From NCBI RefSeq assembly GCF_016593235.1, contig NZ_AP023065.1, positions 186,001-250,000 on the forward strand: DNA of 64,000 nt, in the 5' to 3' direction. The notes under the pieces are model-generated. The model ran no database searches. It saw nothing but the letters and a program-made list of their open reading frames with translations, and had not been told where the DNA came from. The stretch comes from Nitratiruptor sp. YY09-18 (GTDB lineage: Bacteria > Campylobacterota > Campylobacteria > Campylobacterales > Nitratiruptoraceae). Below, piece by piece: positions 55,514 through 63,217 of the stretch; position 1 is the first letter of the stretch; the number at the start of each line of letters is the position of its first letter. A program made the position numbers and the translations under genes.

Positions 55514-56125
55514 CTATCCCTCTAGCGCAATGGTATCGAGATAGTTTGCATTTGCGAATATATTTGAAGCGCTTTCCCAATTGATGTAAGTATAAAAGTT
55601 TTCTAGATACTTTCCGCGTTCATTTTTATAATCAAGATAATATGCATGCTCCCAAACATCAATTGTTAGCAGAGGAGTTTTGTTATAGCGCAAGGGTGTA
55701 TCTGCACCGGTCGTGTTTTCTATGTGCAAATTGCCCTTTTCATCCATAGTAAGCCATGTCCAACCGCAGCCAAAATTGTTCAAAGCTGCCTGGATAAACT
55801 GCTCTTTAAATAATTCCATCCCGCCAAAGGTATATATAATCTTTTCTTCAAACTCTTTGGAAGGAGAGCATGTTTGTGGTGAGAGGCAGTGCCAATAGAG
55901 GTTGTGATTGAATGTTTGTGCTGCATTATTGAAAATTGCACCATCAGCTTTTTGAATTATCTCTTTGAGCGGTAAATCTTCAAATTGTGTGCCTTGAATG
56001 AGAGCATTGAGCTTCTTAACATATCCAGCATGATGTTTATCATGATGGTAGTGGAGTGTCTCTTGTGAGAGAAAGGGCTCAAGTGCTGTGTAGGCAAAAG
56101 GAAGATCTGGTAATAGGTGTTGCAT
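55514..56125 (-). CDS. sodB: Superoxide dismutase, Fe type
   Basis: 203 residues from ATG 56125 (MQHLLPDLPFAY), with AAGGAG five bases upstream; the longer reading adds ten unconserved residues. Metal ligands in HHDKHHAGYVKKLN, NNAAQTFNHNLYW, and DVWEHAYYLDYKN. NNFGCGWTWL favours the iron form. Converts superoxide to peroxide in the cytoplasm. The 3' end borders the island. Confidence 0.94.
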   Translation of the reverse strand: MQHLLPDLPFAYTALEPFLSQETLHYHHDKHHAGYVKKLNALIQGTQFEDLPLKEIIQKADGAIFNNAAQTFNHNLYWHCLSPQTCSPSKEFEEKIIYTFGGMELFKEQFIQAALNNFGCGWTWLTMDEKGNLHIENTTGADTPLRYNKTPLLTIDVWEHAYYLDYKNERGKYLENFYTYINWESASNIFANANYLDTIALEG

Positions 56126-56153
56126 AGCATCTCCTTTTGGGCGAATATATTTC

Positions 56154-56159
56154 ATTATA
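56154..56159 (-). promoter_or_regulatory. -10 box of sodB
   Basis: ATTATA here is TATAAT on the minus strand. It is part of CATTATAGCT (56153-56162), the left arm of a 10-bp inverted repeat. Confidence 0.55.
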
Positions 56160-56194
56160 GCTAAAAAAGACTATCTTTTTTTTATAAAAACAGC

Positions 56195-56223
56195 TATAAT
56201 GATTTTACCCAAAGAGATTTGGG
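56195..56223 (+). promoter_or_regulatory. -10 box and 5' hairpin of the RRM gene
   Basis: TATAAT at 56195-56200 within AGCTATAATG (56192-56201). A perfect hairpin, CCCAAA (56208-56213), GAGA, TTTGGG (56218-56223), would sit at the very 5' end of the transcript. Confidence 0.6.
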
Positions 56224-56248
56224 CGCATTATTTTCAAAGGAACAATCG

Positions 56249-56518
56249 ATGAAGCAAATCTATGTTGGGAATCTCCCATACAGATCAGGCGAAGAAGAAG
56301 TGCGTAACCTATTCGCACAATATGGTGAGGTAAACTCTGTAAAACTTATAACTGACAGAGAGACAGGACGTCCAAGAGGTTTTGGATTTGTTGAGATGGA
56401 TGATAGTGAAGCCCTTGCTGCTATCGAAGCTCTTGATGGACAAGAGTTTGAAGGCAGAGTACTAAAAGTCAATGAAGCGAGACCTAGACAGCCTCGTCAA
56501 CCAAGAGAATTTAACTAA
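56249..56518 (+). CDS. Single-RRM RNA-binding protein
   Basis: 89 residues from ATG 56249 with AAAGGAA upstream; a longer start lacks a box. RNP2 is IYVGNL and RNP1 is RGFGFVEM, the full RRM core, followed by a short RPRQPRQPRE tail. Proteins of this kind in bacteria are cold- or stress-linked RNA binders. The 5' hairpin may be an autoregulatory target (inference). Confidence 0.9.
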   Translation: MKQIYVGNLPYRSGEEEVRNLFAQYGEVNSVKLITDRETGRPRGFGFVEMDDSEALAAIEALDGQEFEGRVLKVNEARPRQPRQPREFN

Positions 56519-56529
56519 TATTCTCCCAC

Positions 56530-56544
56530 GGCGGCTTGGCCGCC
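56530..56544. terminator. Bidirectional terminator between RRM gene and dinB
   Basis: GGCGGC, loop TTG, GCCGCC: perfect GC stem between two convergent genes, 12 bases after one stop and 4 before the other. Confidence 0.7.
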
Positions 56545-56548
56545 ATCT

Positions 56549-57799
56549 TCAATAACATCCCCACAAAATTGCATCTGTCCCAAATCGCAGGCGAATGGCC
56601 TTCGTAGCTTCTAAGAGCGCGTGGAGTTTCATATCTTTTGCATATGTAAAGATATTATATATTTTTTTCTCTTCAAATCTTGCGCAGCTAATACCTATGC
56701 GTATTATTGATGCTGTAGGGTAGTGATCGCACTTGCGAAAGAGGGCTATAGCGATTTTTTTGAGCAGTGCCTCACTAAAAGGACGGTTTGTGGTGTAGTG
56801 GGCTTTGCTCTTGTGGCCAGTATCATACTTGATGCTAATAGCGTAGTAGGAGGGATTGAGGCGAAGTTTTGCAATGCTAAAGGCTAGATGGCGCGCTAAA
56901 ATTGCGATGCGACGCTCTATCTCAGCACGGCTGCTTACCGGATCGATAGTGCGTGAAATGCCTATGGATTTGCGAGGACTCGTAGGAATAATTGGCTCAT
57001 TATCGACGCCCCATATGCGATTATAGAGCATGATACCAGGCTTTTTCCACGAGTAAAAAATATCTTTGATATCTTTTGTCTCACCTAGTGTTTTGATACC
57101 GTAGTTGCGAAGTCTTCGCAAGTACCTTCTGCCAATTCCTGGAAACTCCTCTATGGGGATATTGTGGATGAACTCCTCTACATTTTCAACGATCTTGATC
57201 CCTTGCGGTTTTGCATAGGATGTGGCAAGTTTAGCTGTCCATTTGCTTCTTGCAGCACCGATAGAGATAGGAAGAGAAAATTTTTCTAATATTTTTGCTT
57301 GGAGATCTTGCAAGAAGTTTGGAAGCTCTTCGTATGACACCCACCCGTGCACATCAGCAAAAAATTCATCGATGCTATACTGCTCCACAAGAGGAATCTG
57401 CTCTTGCAAAAAGTGTTTGAGCTCATGGGAGAGCTGATGATAGTAAAGATGATTGGGAGGAACAACTTTGAGGTTTGGATAGAGCAAGAGAGCTTCTTTG
57501 ATAGTCATACCTGTTTTGATGCCGTGTTTTCTTGCTTCATAGCTTGCTGTGATGATAATACCTCGAATTTTGCCATTTTCTACAAAATAGTCAAGAAAAT
57601 TGCTCTGTGCATTATAAAAAATTGAAGGGACAAATGCTCCGCTACTCTCATCAAGGGTATCGAGTTTGTACTGGCTATGGGTATCAAAGATAAAAGGATC
57701 TCCCCTTCCACCAACTGCAGCTGGGATACCTCGTAGCTCTGGATGTTTGATGCGTTCAGCCGAGATAAAGAATGCATCAAGATCGAGATGAATTTTCAT
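56549..57799 (-). CDS. dinB: Y-family (lesion-bypass) DNA polymerase
   Basis: 416 residues from ATG 57799 (MKIHLDLDAFFISAER), with AGGAGG upstream. The two metal sites are DLDAFF and YSIDEFF. SIGAARSKWTAKLATSYAKPQG is the palm/finger signature, and EEFPGIGRRYLRRLRNYGI is the helix-hairpin-helix thumb. IGISRTIDPVS begins the little finger. More Pol IV-like than UmuC; the assignment between DinB and UmuC subgroups is by eye. It is divergent from a self-cleaving-type repressor. Confidence 0.88.
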   Translation of the reverse strand: MKIHLDLDAFFISAERIKHPELRGIPAAVGGRGDPFIFDTHSQYKLDTLDESSGAFVPSIFYNAQSNFLDYFVENGKIRGIIITASYEARKHGIKTGMTIKEALLLYPNLKVVPPNHLYYHQLSHELKHFLQEQIPLVEQYSIDEFFADVHGWVSYEELPNFLQDLQAKILEKFSLPISIGAARSKWTAKLATSYAKPQGIKIVENVEEFIHNIPIEEFPGIGRRYLRRLRNYGIKTLGETKDIKDIFYSWKKPGIMLYNRIWGVDNEPIIPTSPRKSIGISRTIDPVSSRAEIERRIAILARHLAFSIAKLRLNPSYYAISIKYDTGHKSKAHYTTNRPFSEALLKKIAIALFRKCDHYPTASIIRIGISCARFEEKKIYNIFTYAKDMKLHALLEATKAIRLRFGTDAILWGCY

Positions 57800-57826
57800 T
57801 TCATCCTCCTTTTGTGCTAAAATAAT

Positions 57827-57870
57827 AACAATATGTTTTGTAAAATTATAAAAAATTAACAAATAGTTAA
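57827..57870. promoter_or_regulatory. Divergent dinB/repressor control region
   Basis: Minus -10 TATAAT is ATTATA at 57845-57850; plus -10-like TAAAAT at 57841-57846. Two inverted repeats: AACA-ATA-TGTT (57827-57837) and TTAAC-AAATA-GTTAA (57856-57870). The second lies just past the expected repressor transcript start and touches its ribosome site. Confidence 0.5.
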
Positions 57871-57878
57871 GGAATAGC

Positions 57879-58535
57879 ATGCTGAGTTTTCACGAAGTGG
57901 TAGAGCGGATCAAAGATATCCTCTCCCAAGAGATTGGAGAGCGCAAAGTCTATGATAAGGATGTGGCAAAGGCGTTGGGACTTACACCAGAGAACTTCTC
58001 CATGCTCAAGCGCAGAAATAGACTTCCCCTTGAAGAGCTTCTTGATTTTTGTGCTAAGCGAGGTATTAGTATCAACTGGCTTTTGTATGATCAAGATCCC
58101 GCTTCTTTGTGTGATCAGACAGAAAAGTTTGCTTATGTGAAGTATTTCAAAGAGGTTAATGCAAGTGCTGGAGGGGGAGCAATAAACTATGCACTTGTAA
58201 GCCAGAAGCTCTTTTTGGATCCGCATATTGTAGAGCTTTTGGGAGGAAGAGGCAGTATCAAAGATATTGAGGCAATTAATGTACTTGGTGACTCTATGGA
58301 GCCACTCTTGCAAGATGGAAGCATCGCCTTTATCGATACTTCACAAAAAGAGCTTAAAAAAAGTGGAATATTTTTGGTTAGGACAAACGCGGGACTGTTC
58401 ATTAAAAGATTGCGTCTTCGTGCCGATAAAAGAGTCGAGCTCATTTCGCAAAATCCAAGTTATCCTGTAGAGATATTAGAACCACAGGAAGTTGAAGTGG
58501 TTGGGCGTGTTGTAGGTACTATAGAAAAGATTTAG
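57879..58535 (+). CDS. LexA/CI-like repressor with S24 peptidase domain
   Basis: 218 residues. N-terminal helix-turn-helix of CI type (about 25-70: DVAKALGLTPENFSMLKRRN, then ISINWLL). Hinge with Ala-Gly cleavage site in NASAGGGA (A97-G98). S24 domain with catalytic Ser139 in LGDSMEP and Lys176 in FIKRLRL. These are the residues required for RecA-stimulated self-cleavage in LexA, UmuD and CI. Divergent from dinB and followed 10 bases later by a GGDEF gene. Confidence 0.88.
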   Translation: MLSFHEVVERIKDILSQEIGERKVYDKDVAKALGLTPENFSMLKRRNRLPLEELLDFCAKRGISINWLLYDQDPASLCDQTEKFAYVKYFKEVNASAGGGAINYALVSQKLFLDPHIVELLGGRGSIKDIEAINVLGDSMEPLLQDGSIAFIDTSQKELKKSGIFLVRTNAGLFIKRLRLRADKRVELISQNPSYPVEILEPQEVEVVGRVVGTIEKI

Positions 58536-58545
58536 AGAGGATTGT

Positions 58546-59268
58546 ATGCTGCGTTATTATATAAAATATTTTGTGCTCTATGCTTTTATTGTCTGGCTGA
58601 GTCTCTTTATCGAAGTCTATGTATTTATGGATCCCTTTTTTCTCCATCCAAAACTCTATATTATGCCCGTGGTAATGGTAGCTCTCTTAGCGATTTTCCC
58701 AGCATACCTTGAGTATAAACTCTACAATAAAAACCAAGAAAAAATCGATATTCCTTTACCTAAAAAGACAAACTTTCAACCCAAAAAAGATCGCAATGAT
58801 GTACTTACCGGAGCCTTGCGTAAAGATGCTTTCAATGAGATATTTGGTATGAAGATACTAGAAGCTAAGCATCTACAGTCCCCTCTCTCGCTCATTATCT
58901 TTGATATCGATCACTTTAAACAGATCAATGATACCTATGGACACTTAGTAGGTGATACTGTGTTGCAAGAGTTATCACACATTATCAAAGACAATATCCG
59001 CTCTTCGGAGTATTTTGTGCGTTGGGGAGGAGAGGAATTTATACTTCTCATGCCAGGAACCTCACTGCAAAATGCTGCCATGGTGGCTGAGAAACTGCGT
59101 AGAGCAATTGAGGCCCACGATTTTGATAAAGTTGGCAAAGTGACCTGCAGTTTTGGTGTCACTGCCCTCAATGAAAAAGATACAATCAAAAGCTTTTTAG
59201 AGCGTGCCGATGCAGCTTTGTATGAAGCAAAAAATAGTGGACGCAATGTTGTAAGGGTGAGAAGATAG
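58546..59268 (+). CDS. Membrane diguanylate cyclase (GGDEF)
   Basis: 240 residues. Two membrane segments (about 8-28 and 38-54) form a short hairpin, then a linker, then GGDEF at about 82-240. Active site GGEEF (161-165), metal Asp in IIFDIDHFKQINDTYGH. The inhibitory site reads RSSE (152-155) instead of RxxD, so product inhibition may be weak. It makes c-di-GMP at the membrane. Stop overlaps the following gene. No sensor domain other than the membrane hairpin. Confidence 0.88.
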   Translation: MLRYYIKYFVLYAFIVWLSLFIEVYVFMDPFFLHPKLYIMPVVMVALLAIFPAYLEYKLYNKNQEKIDIPLPKKTNFQPKKDRNDVLTGALRKDAFNEIFGMKILEAKHLQSPLSLIIFDIDHFKQINDTYGHLVGDTVLQELSHIIKDNIRSSEYFVRWGGEEFILLMPGTSLQNAAMVAEKLRRAIEAHDFDKVGKVTCSFGVTALNEKDTIKSFLERADAALYEAKNSGRNVVRVRR

Positions 59269-59990
59269 GACGCATAATAGTTTATGGTGATATTCATGGA
59301 TGTTTTGAGGAGTTTTTGCAACTGCGCCAAAAGATTGGCATACAAAAGGGTGATATTGAGATAAGTGTCGGTGATTTTCTCAATAAAGGCCCTTACTCAA
59401 TAAAGGTGCTTCAATTTTTGCGAAAAAACAGTATTTTAGCAGTGCGCGGTAATCATGAGGATAAGTTTATACGCTATCATTTTCACCAAATCCTCCATCC
59501 TAAGAAAAATCCTATGCGTCTTGACACTCTCGAAGAGCAGATATATGCGCAGCTAAGTGATGAAGATATTCGCTACTTACAAACTCTTCCGCTCTTTATA
59601 CAAAAAAAGAAGTTAACAGTCGTTCATGCTGGTGTTTTGCCGCAAACAAAGCTAGAAAATTTGGATAAAAAGATGGCTGCGAAGATCATGCGTGTACGTT
59701 ATGTAGATGATGAGGGGCATTTTGTGCCACTTGATAAAGTAGATATACAGCGCCATTTTTGGTGGAGTGATCTTTATGATGGGAGATATGGGTTTATTGT
59801 TTATGGACATCAGCCATTCTACGCGCCAAGACTCGATCGCTTTAGCATCGGTATCGACACCGGAGGAGTCTATGGCAACAAACTCACTGCAGCTATTTTT
59901 GGTGAGTGTATCGCTCAAATGGAAATAGTACAGGTGGCAAGCAAGGCTTACGCACAAAGAAGAAGGCCATGGATTGTAGCAGATTTGTAG
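59265..59990 (+). CDS. Metallophosphoesterase (PPP-like) with noncanonical start
   Basis: About 241 residues if it starts at ATA 59265. GDIHG (motif I) lies at 59286-59300, but the frame has no ATG, GTG or TTG before it (stop at 59235-59237), and the first usual start, TTG 59316, would delete that motif. Further motifs are GDFLNKGP (normally GDxxDRG), GNHE, HAG and GHQP. The ATA overlaps the TAG of the GGDEF gene, and AAGGGTGAG lies upstream. Related to ApaH/PrpE-type phosphatases; substrate unknown. Confidence 0.7.
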   Translation: MGRIIVYGDIHGCFEEFLQLRQKIGIQKGDIEISVGDFLNKGPYSIKVLQFLRKNSILAVRGNHEDKFIRYHFHQILHPKKNPMRLDTLEEQIYAQLSDEDIRYLQTLPLFIQKKKLTVVHAGVLPQTKLENLDKKMAAKIMRVRYVDDEGHFVPLDKVDIQRHFWWSDLYDGRYGFIVYGHQPFYAPRLDRFSIGIDTGGVYGNKLTAAIFGECIAQMEIVQVASKAYAQRRRPWIVADL

Positions 59991-60448
59991 CAGATGTGCA
60001 TCTAGCAAAGCTGGCAAAATATTTGCGACTTTTGGGATTTGATACGCTCTACTTCCACTCCATCAGTGATAATGCACTCAAAAAAATTGCGCAAGAGCAA
60101 AACCGCATCATCCTTACAAAAGATAAAGAGCTCTCTCTCCATCCAAAAGCCTATCTTGTCAAATCACAAGATGTTGCTAAGCAGATCAAAGAGATTTTGC
60201 ACTATTGCAACACAAGAGAGTGTCACCCATGGAGTAGATGTTTAGTAGATAATACGCCTCTTATAGCAGTGCAAAAGAGTAAAGTCGAGCATCTTCTTCC
60301 ACCCAAGGTAAAGAAGAGTTTTGAGAATTTTTGGCAATGCCCAAAGTGTGGGAGAGTCTACTGGCATGGAAGCCACTATGAGCGGATGCAAAAATTTATC
60401 GATGAGGTGTGTGACAAAATTCAGGTACAATCTGGGCAAGAAGATTGA
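59969..60448 (+). CDS. Mut7-C RNase-domain protein
   Basis: 159 residues from ATG 59969, GAAGG just upstream; it starts inside the phosphoesterase gene. N-terminal part (FVADVHLAKLAKYLRLLGFDTLYF) is the PIN-like Mut7-C fold with acidic residues ADVHLAKLA and LTKDKEL. The C-terminal half has CLVDNTPL and two-Cys ribbon CPKCGRVYWHGSHYERM. Predicted RNA nuclease; target unknown. The 3' end overlaps the convergent pglF-like gene by 53 bases. Confidence 0.82.
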   Translation: MDCSRFVADVHLAKLAKYLRLLGFDTLYFHSISDNALKKIAQEQNRIILTKDKELSLHPKAYLVKSQDVAKQIKEILHYCNTRECHPWSRCLVDNTPLIAVQKSKVEHLLPPKVKKSFENFWQCPKCGRVYWHGSHYERMQKFIDEVCDKIQVQSGQED

Positions 60449-62162
60449 TGATCTCTTTGGGATCTTTTGTTTGTAATAGTTTTTCGATCTGCTGCTGCAG
60501 TGTTGCAAAATTAGCTGGATTTGCCCTTGCTATATAGATCGATTCATAGCGTGTTGGCTCTTCGCTGCCTTTGAGCATAAGCTCTTCGTAGAGCTTCTCA
60601 CCGGGCCTTAGACCAATAAATTTGATAGGAAGATCTTTATTGTAGATCTCAAGCATCTTTTTGGCTAGATCTACAATCTTGACTGGCTCGCCCATATCGA
60701 GGATGAAGATCTCTTTGCCTTTGGCGATTGTAGCTGCTTGTAAGACGAGCTGGCACGCTTCGCTTGTAAGCATGAAGTAGCGAGTGATTTTGGGATGGGT
60801 AACAGTAAGGGGAAGGTTTTTTTCTATCTGCTCTTTAAATTTTGGAATGACACTGCCGCTGCTTCCCAGCACATTACCAAAACGTACCGCACAAATTGTA
60901 GTGTTATGTGATGGGACACTCTGGGCATAGAGTTCGCAGACACGTTTGGTAGCCCCCATCACATTAGTTGGATTGACTGCTTTATCTGTTGAGATGAGGA
61001 CAAAGTGAGGGACTTGGTTTGCTATTGCGGCATCGATGCAGTTTTTGGTGCCTAAGATATTGTTCTTGACAGTAGCGTGAGGATTGAGCTCTGCAAGAGG
61101 CACATGTTTGTAAGCTGCAGTATGGAGAATGATATGAGGTTTATGCTTTTTTATAATTCTATCAATCTCATGAAAATCTGTCACATCACAAAGATGGGGG
61201 ATGAGTGAAGGATACTCTTCACTGATTTTATAGAGATTATATTCACTCATCTCGGCTGCAACCACTTCACTCGCACCATACTCAAAACACTGGCGTACTA
61301 GCTCGCTTCCAATACTTCCGCCAGCACCAGTGATGAGTACGCGCTTATCTTTTATAAATTTACCAATTGCTCTTGTATCAAGGTCTTGGGGATTGCGTGC
61401 AAGGAGATCTTCAATGGTGAGGTTGCGCAGAGGCTCTTTTGTAAGAGTTGCGATCTTTATCTCTTTGATACCGTGCTCTTTGGCCTCTTTCTCTATAACG
61501 CGCAGCTCTTGGGGGTCAAGTTCTTTGGCGATAATCAATGCATCTGCGTCTAATTTAGCCCAGAAATCTTGTAATGACAGAACCGGTACGGTACCAATAT
61601 AGCTCCCCCTTCTATCCTCATCAATGATTGCAACTGGCTTGTACTCAAACTCACCACTACTAAATCCATCTATGAGATTTTTTGTATTTGGCGAAATGCC
61701 ATAAATAGCGCATGTTTTGATACTTTTATGTGTAGTTGACTCTATCCAAAGCCTTTTGGCAATACGCATGGCTGATAGGAAGATAAATGAGAGAAAAAAA
61801 TCGATGAAAATTGCGCTGCGCGGAAAGAGAAAGAGGGTATTGTGGAAAGGAAATAAAAAGAGAATTATAATTGTATAAGCTACCATATGGGCGAGAAAGA
61901 GCCTGCGGGCTTCGGCAAGACCATAGTAGCGCCAGGTGAAGTGGTACTGCTTGAAAAAGTAGAGTGTTGTGATTTTAATAAGAGTAATAATCGCATAAAT
62001 TGCTCCAAAATCTCTCCAAGCAAATGGTGGGATAGAGAAGTTAAAGCGAAGGCTGTATGCGAGGAGGAGCGAAAAGAGTGAGAATAGTGCATCTGCTAGC
62101 ATAAAGAAGATGATTCTTTTGGCCATTGTTGGCTTTAAAAAATTTCGCAAATCTTCTCGCAT
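60396..62162 (-). CDS. pglF: UDP-GlcNAc 4,6-dehydratase, PglF-like
   Basis: 588 residues from ATG 62162; MREDLRNFLKPTMAKRIIFF resembles relatives that start MxFLKPT. ATG 62126 is an alternative. Four or so membrane segments to about residue 140, then a nucleotide-binding CoA-type fold and the SDR domain: ITGAGGSIGSELVRQC, STDKAVNPTNVMGATKRVCE, RFGNVLGSSGSV. Makes the 4-keto-6-deoxy sugar used for bacillosamine-type glycans. Overlaps the aminotransferase gene by 28 bases. The pgl symbol is by similarity; the sugar product is inferred. Confidence 0.85.
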   Translation of the reverse strand: MREDLRNFLKPTMAKRIIFFMLADALFSLFSLLLAYSLRFNFSIPPFAWRDFGAIYAIITLIKITTLYFFKQYHFTWRYYGLAEARRLFLAHMVAYTIIILFLFPFHNTLFLFPRSAIFIDFFLSFIFLSAMRIAKRLWIESTTHKSIKTCAIYGISPNTKNLIDGFSSGEFEYKPVAIIDEDRRGSYIGTVPVLSLQDFWAKLDADALIIAKELDPQELRVIEKEAKEHGIKEIKIATLTKEPLRNLTIEDLLARNPQDLDTRAIGKFIKDKRVLITGAGGSIGSELVRQCFEYGASEVVAAEMSEYNLYKISEEYPSLIPHLCDVTDFHEIDRIIKKHKPHIILHTAAYKHVPLAELNPHATVKNNILGTKNCIDAAIANQVPHFVLISTDKAVNPTNVMGATKRVCELYAQSVPSHNTTICAVRFGNVLGSSGSVIPKFKEQIEKNLPLTVTHPKITRYFMLTSEACQLVLQAATIAKGKEIFILDMGEPVKIVDLAKKMLEIYNKDLPIKFIGLRPGEKLYEELMLKGSEEPTRYESIYIARANPANFATLQQQIEKLLQTKDPKEIINLLAQIVPEFCHTPHR

Positions 62163-63217
62163 ATCTTTGCTACCTGCTTTTTTGTAAGTTGTGTGCCGCT
62201 TGGAAGACAGAGCCCTTTTGAGAATAACTGTTCACTTATTCTATTTCCATAGAATGGGAAATCTTTGCAAAGGGGCTGCATATGCATCGGCTTCCATAGC
62301 GGGCGCGATTCTATCTCTTCATCTAAAAGATGTTCGTGGATACGGAGGGGTTCTGTTTCAAAAAGGGCAGTTGTAAGCCATCTATTGCCATAACTTCCAG
62401 GAATTTCTGGCATGAACGTGGCTCTATTATCTAAAAACTCTCGGTACCAAGAAAAGATTTCTCTCTTTTTAGCAATCCTCTCATCCAATATTTCCATCTG
62501 GGCTACACCGATTGCTGCAAGGATGTTGCTCAGGCGATAGTTGTATCCATAGGTTATATGTTCATACCACGGAAATCCTGGTTCTTTTGCTTGTGTAGCC
62601 AAAAACCTTGCCTTTTGCATGAGCTTCTCATCTGCCCCCACAAGCACTCCTCCGCCACTAGTAGTGAGGATCTTGTTGCCATTAAAGGAGTAGACACCAA
62701 AAATTCCAAAAGTTCCTGTATGTTTATTTTTGTAGGTAGCACCAAGTGATTCGGCTGCATCTTCGATAAGGTGAGCGCTATATTTTTGGCAAAGCTTTGC
62801 AATCTCTTCTATGTTTGCGCTTTGGCCATAGAGATGTGTAACGATCACAGCTTTTGGACGCTCTTGCTTGAGTGCTTTTTCTAGTGCTTCTGGATCCATT
62901 TGCCAGCTTGCATCACAATCTATGAGGATTGGTGTAGCTTTTTGATATAAAATCGGTGAGAGGGATGCTATGAAGGTAAAGTTGCTTACTGCTACTTTGT
63001 CACCTTCATCAATTCCAAGAGTGCGAAGGGCAAGATGTATTCCAGCAGTAGCATTGCAAAGAGCTAATGCATGGTGAGCTTTTGTGTACTTTTTAACCGC
63101 TTCTTCAAAACGATCTATAAATTCACCGACCGGAGCGATATAGTTGCTTGCAATAGCTTCTTGAATGTATGCGAGCTCTTTGCCGCTCATATGTGGTGGT
63201 GAGAGATAGATCTTCAT
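62135..63217 (-). CDS. PLP-dependent sugar aminotransferase, PglE-like
   Basis: 360 residues from ATG 63217, which overlaps the stop of the dehydrogenase gene. DegT/DnrJ/EryC1 family: NATAGIHLALRTLGI near the N-terminus, EDAAESLGATY, and the PLP lysine in SFNGNKILTTSGGG (about residue 183). It would aminate the 4-keto sugar made by the neighbouring dehydratase. No acetyltransferase gene is in the window. Confidence 0.85.
   Translation of the reverse strand: MKIYLSPPHMSGKELAYIQEAIASNYIAPVGEFIDRFEEAVKKYTKAHHALALCNATAGIHLALRTLGIDEGDKVAVSNFTFIASLSPILYQKATPILIDCDASWQMDPEALEKALKQERPKAVIVTHLYGQSANIEEIAKLCQKYSAHLIEDAAESLGATYKNKHTGTFGIFGVYSFNGNKILTTSGGGVLVGADEKLMQKARFLATQAKEPGFPWYEHITYGYNYRLSNILAAIGVAQMEILDERIAKKREIFSWYREFLDNRATFMPEIPGSYGNRWLTTALFETEPLRIHEHLLDEEIESRPLWKPMHMQPLCKDFPFYGNRISEQLFSKGLCLPSGTQLTKKQVAKICEKICEIF

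Noticed and set aside
57800-57878. Classical LexA box (CTGT-N8-ACAG) before dinB or the repressor
   Set aside because: No such sequence is present; only the AT-rich palindromes reported above.
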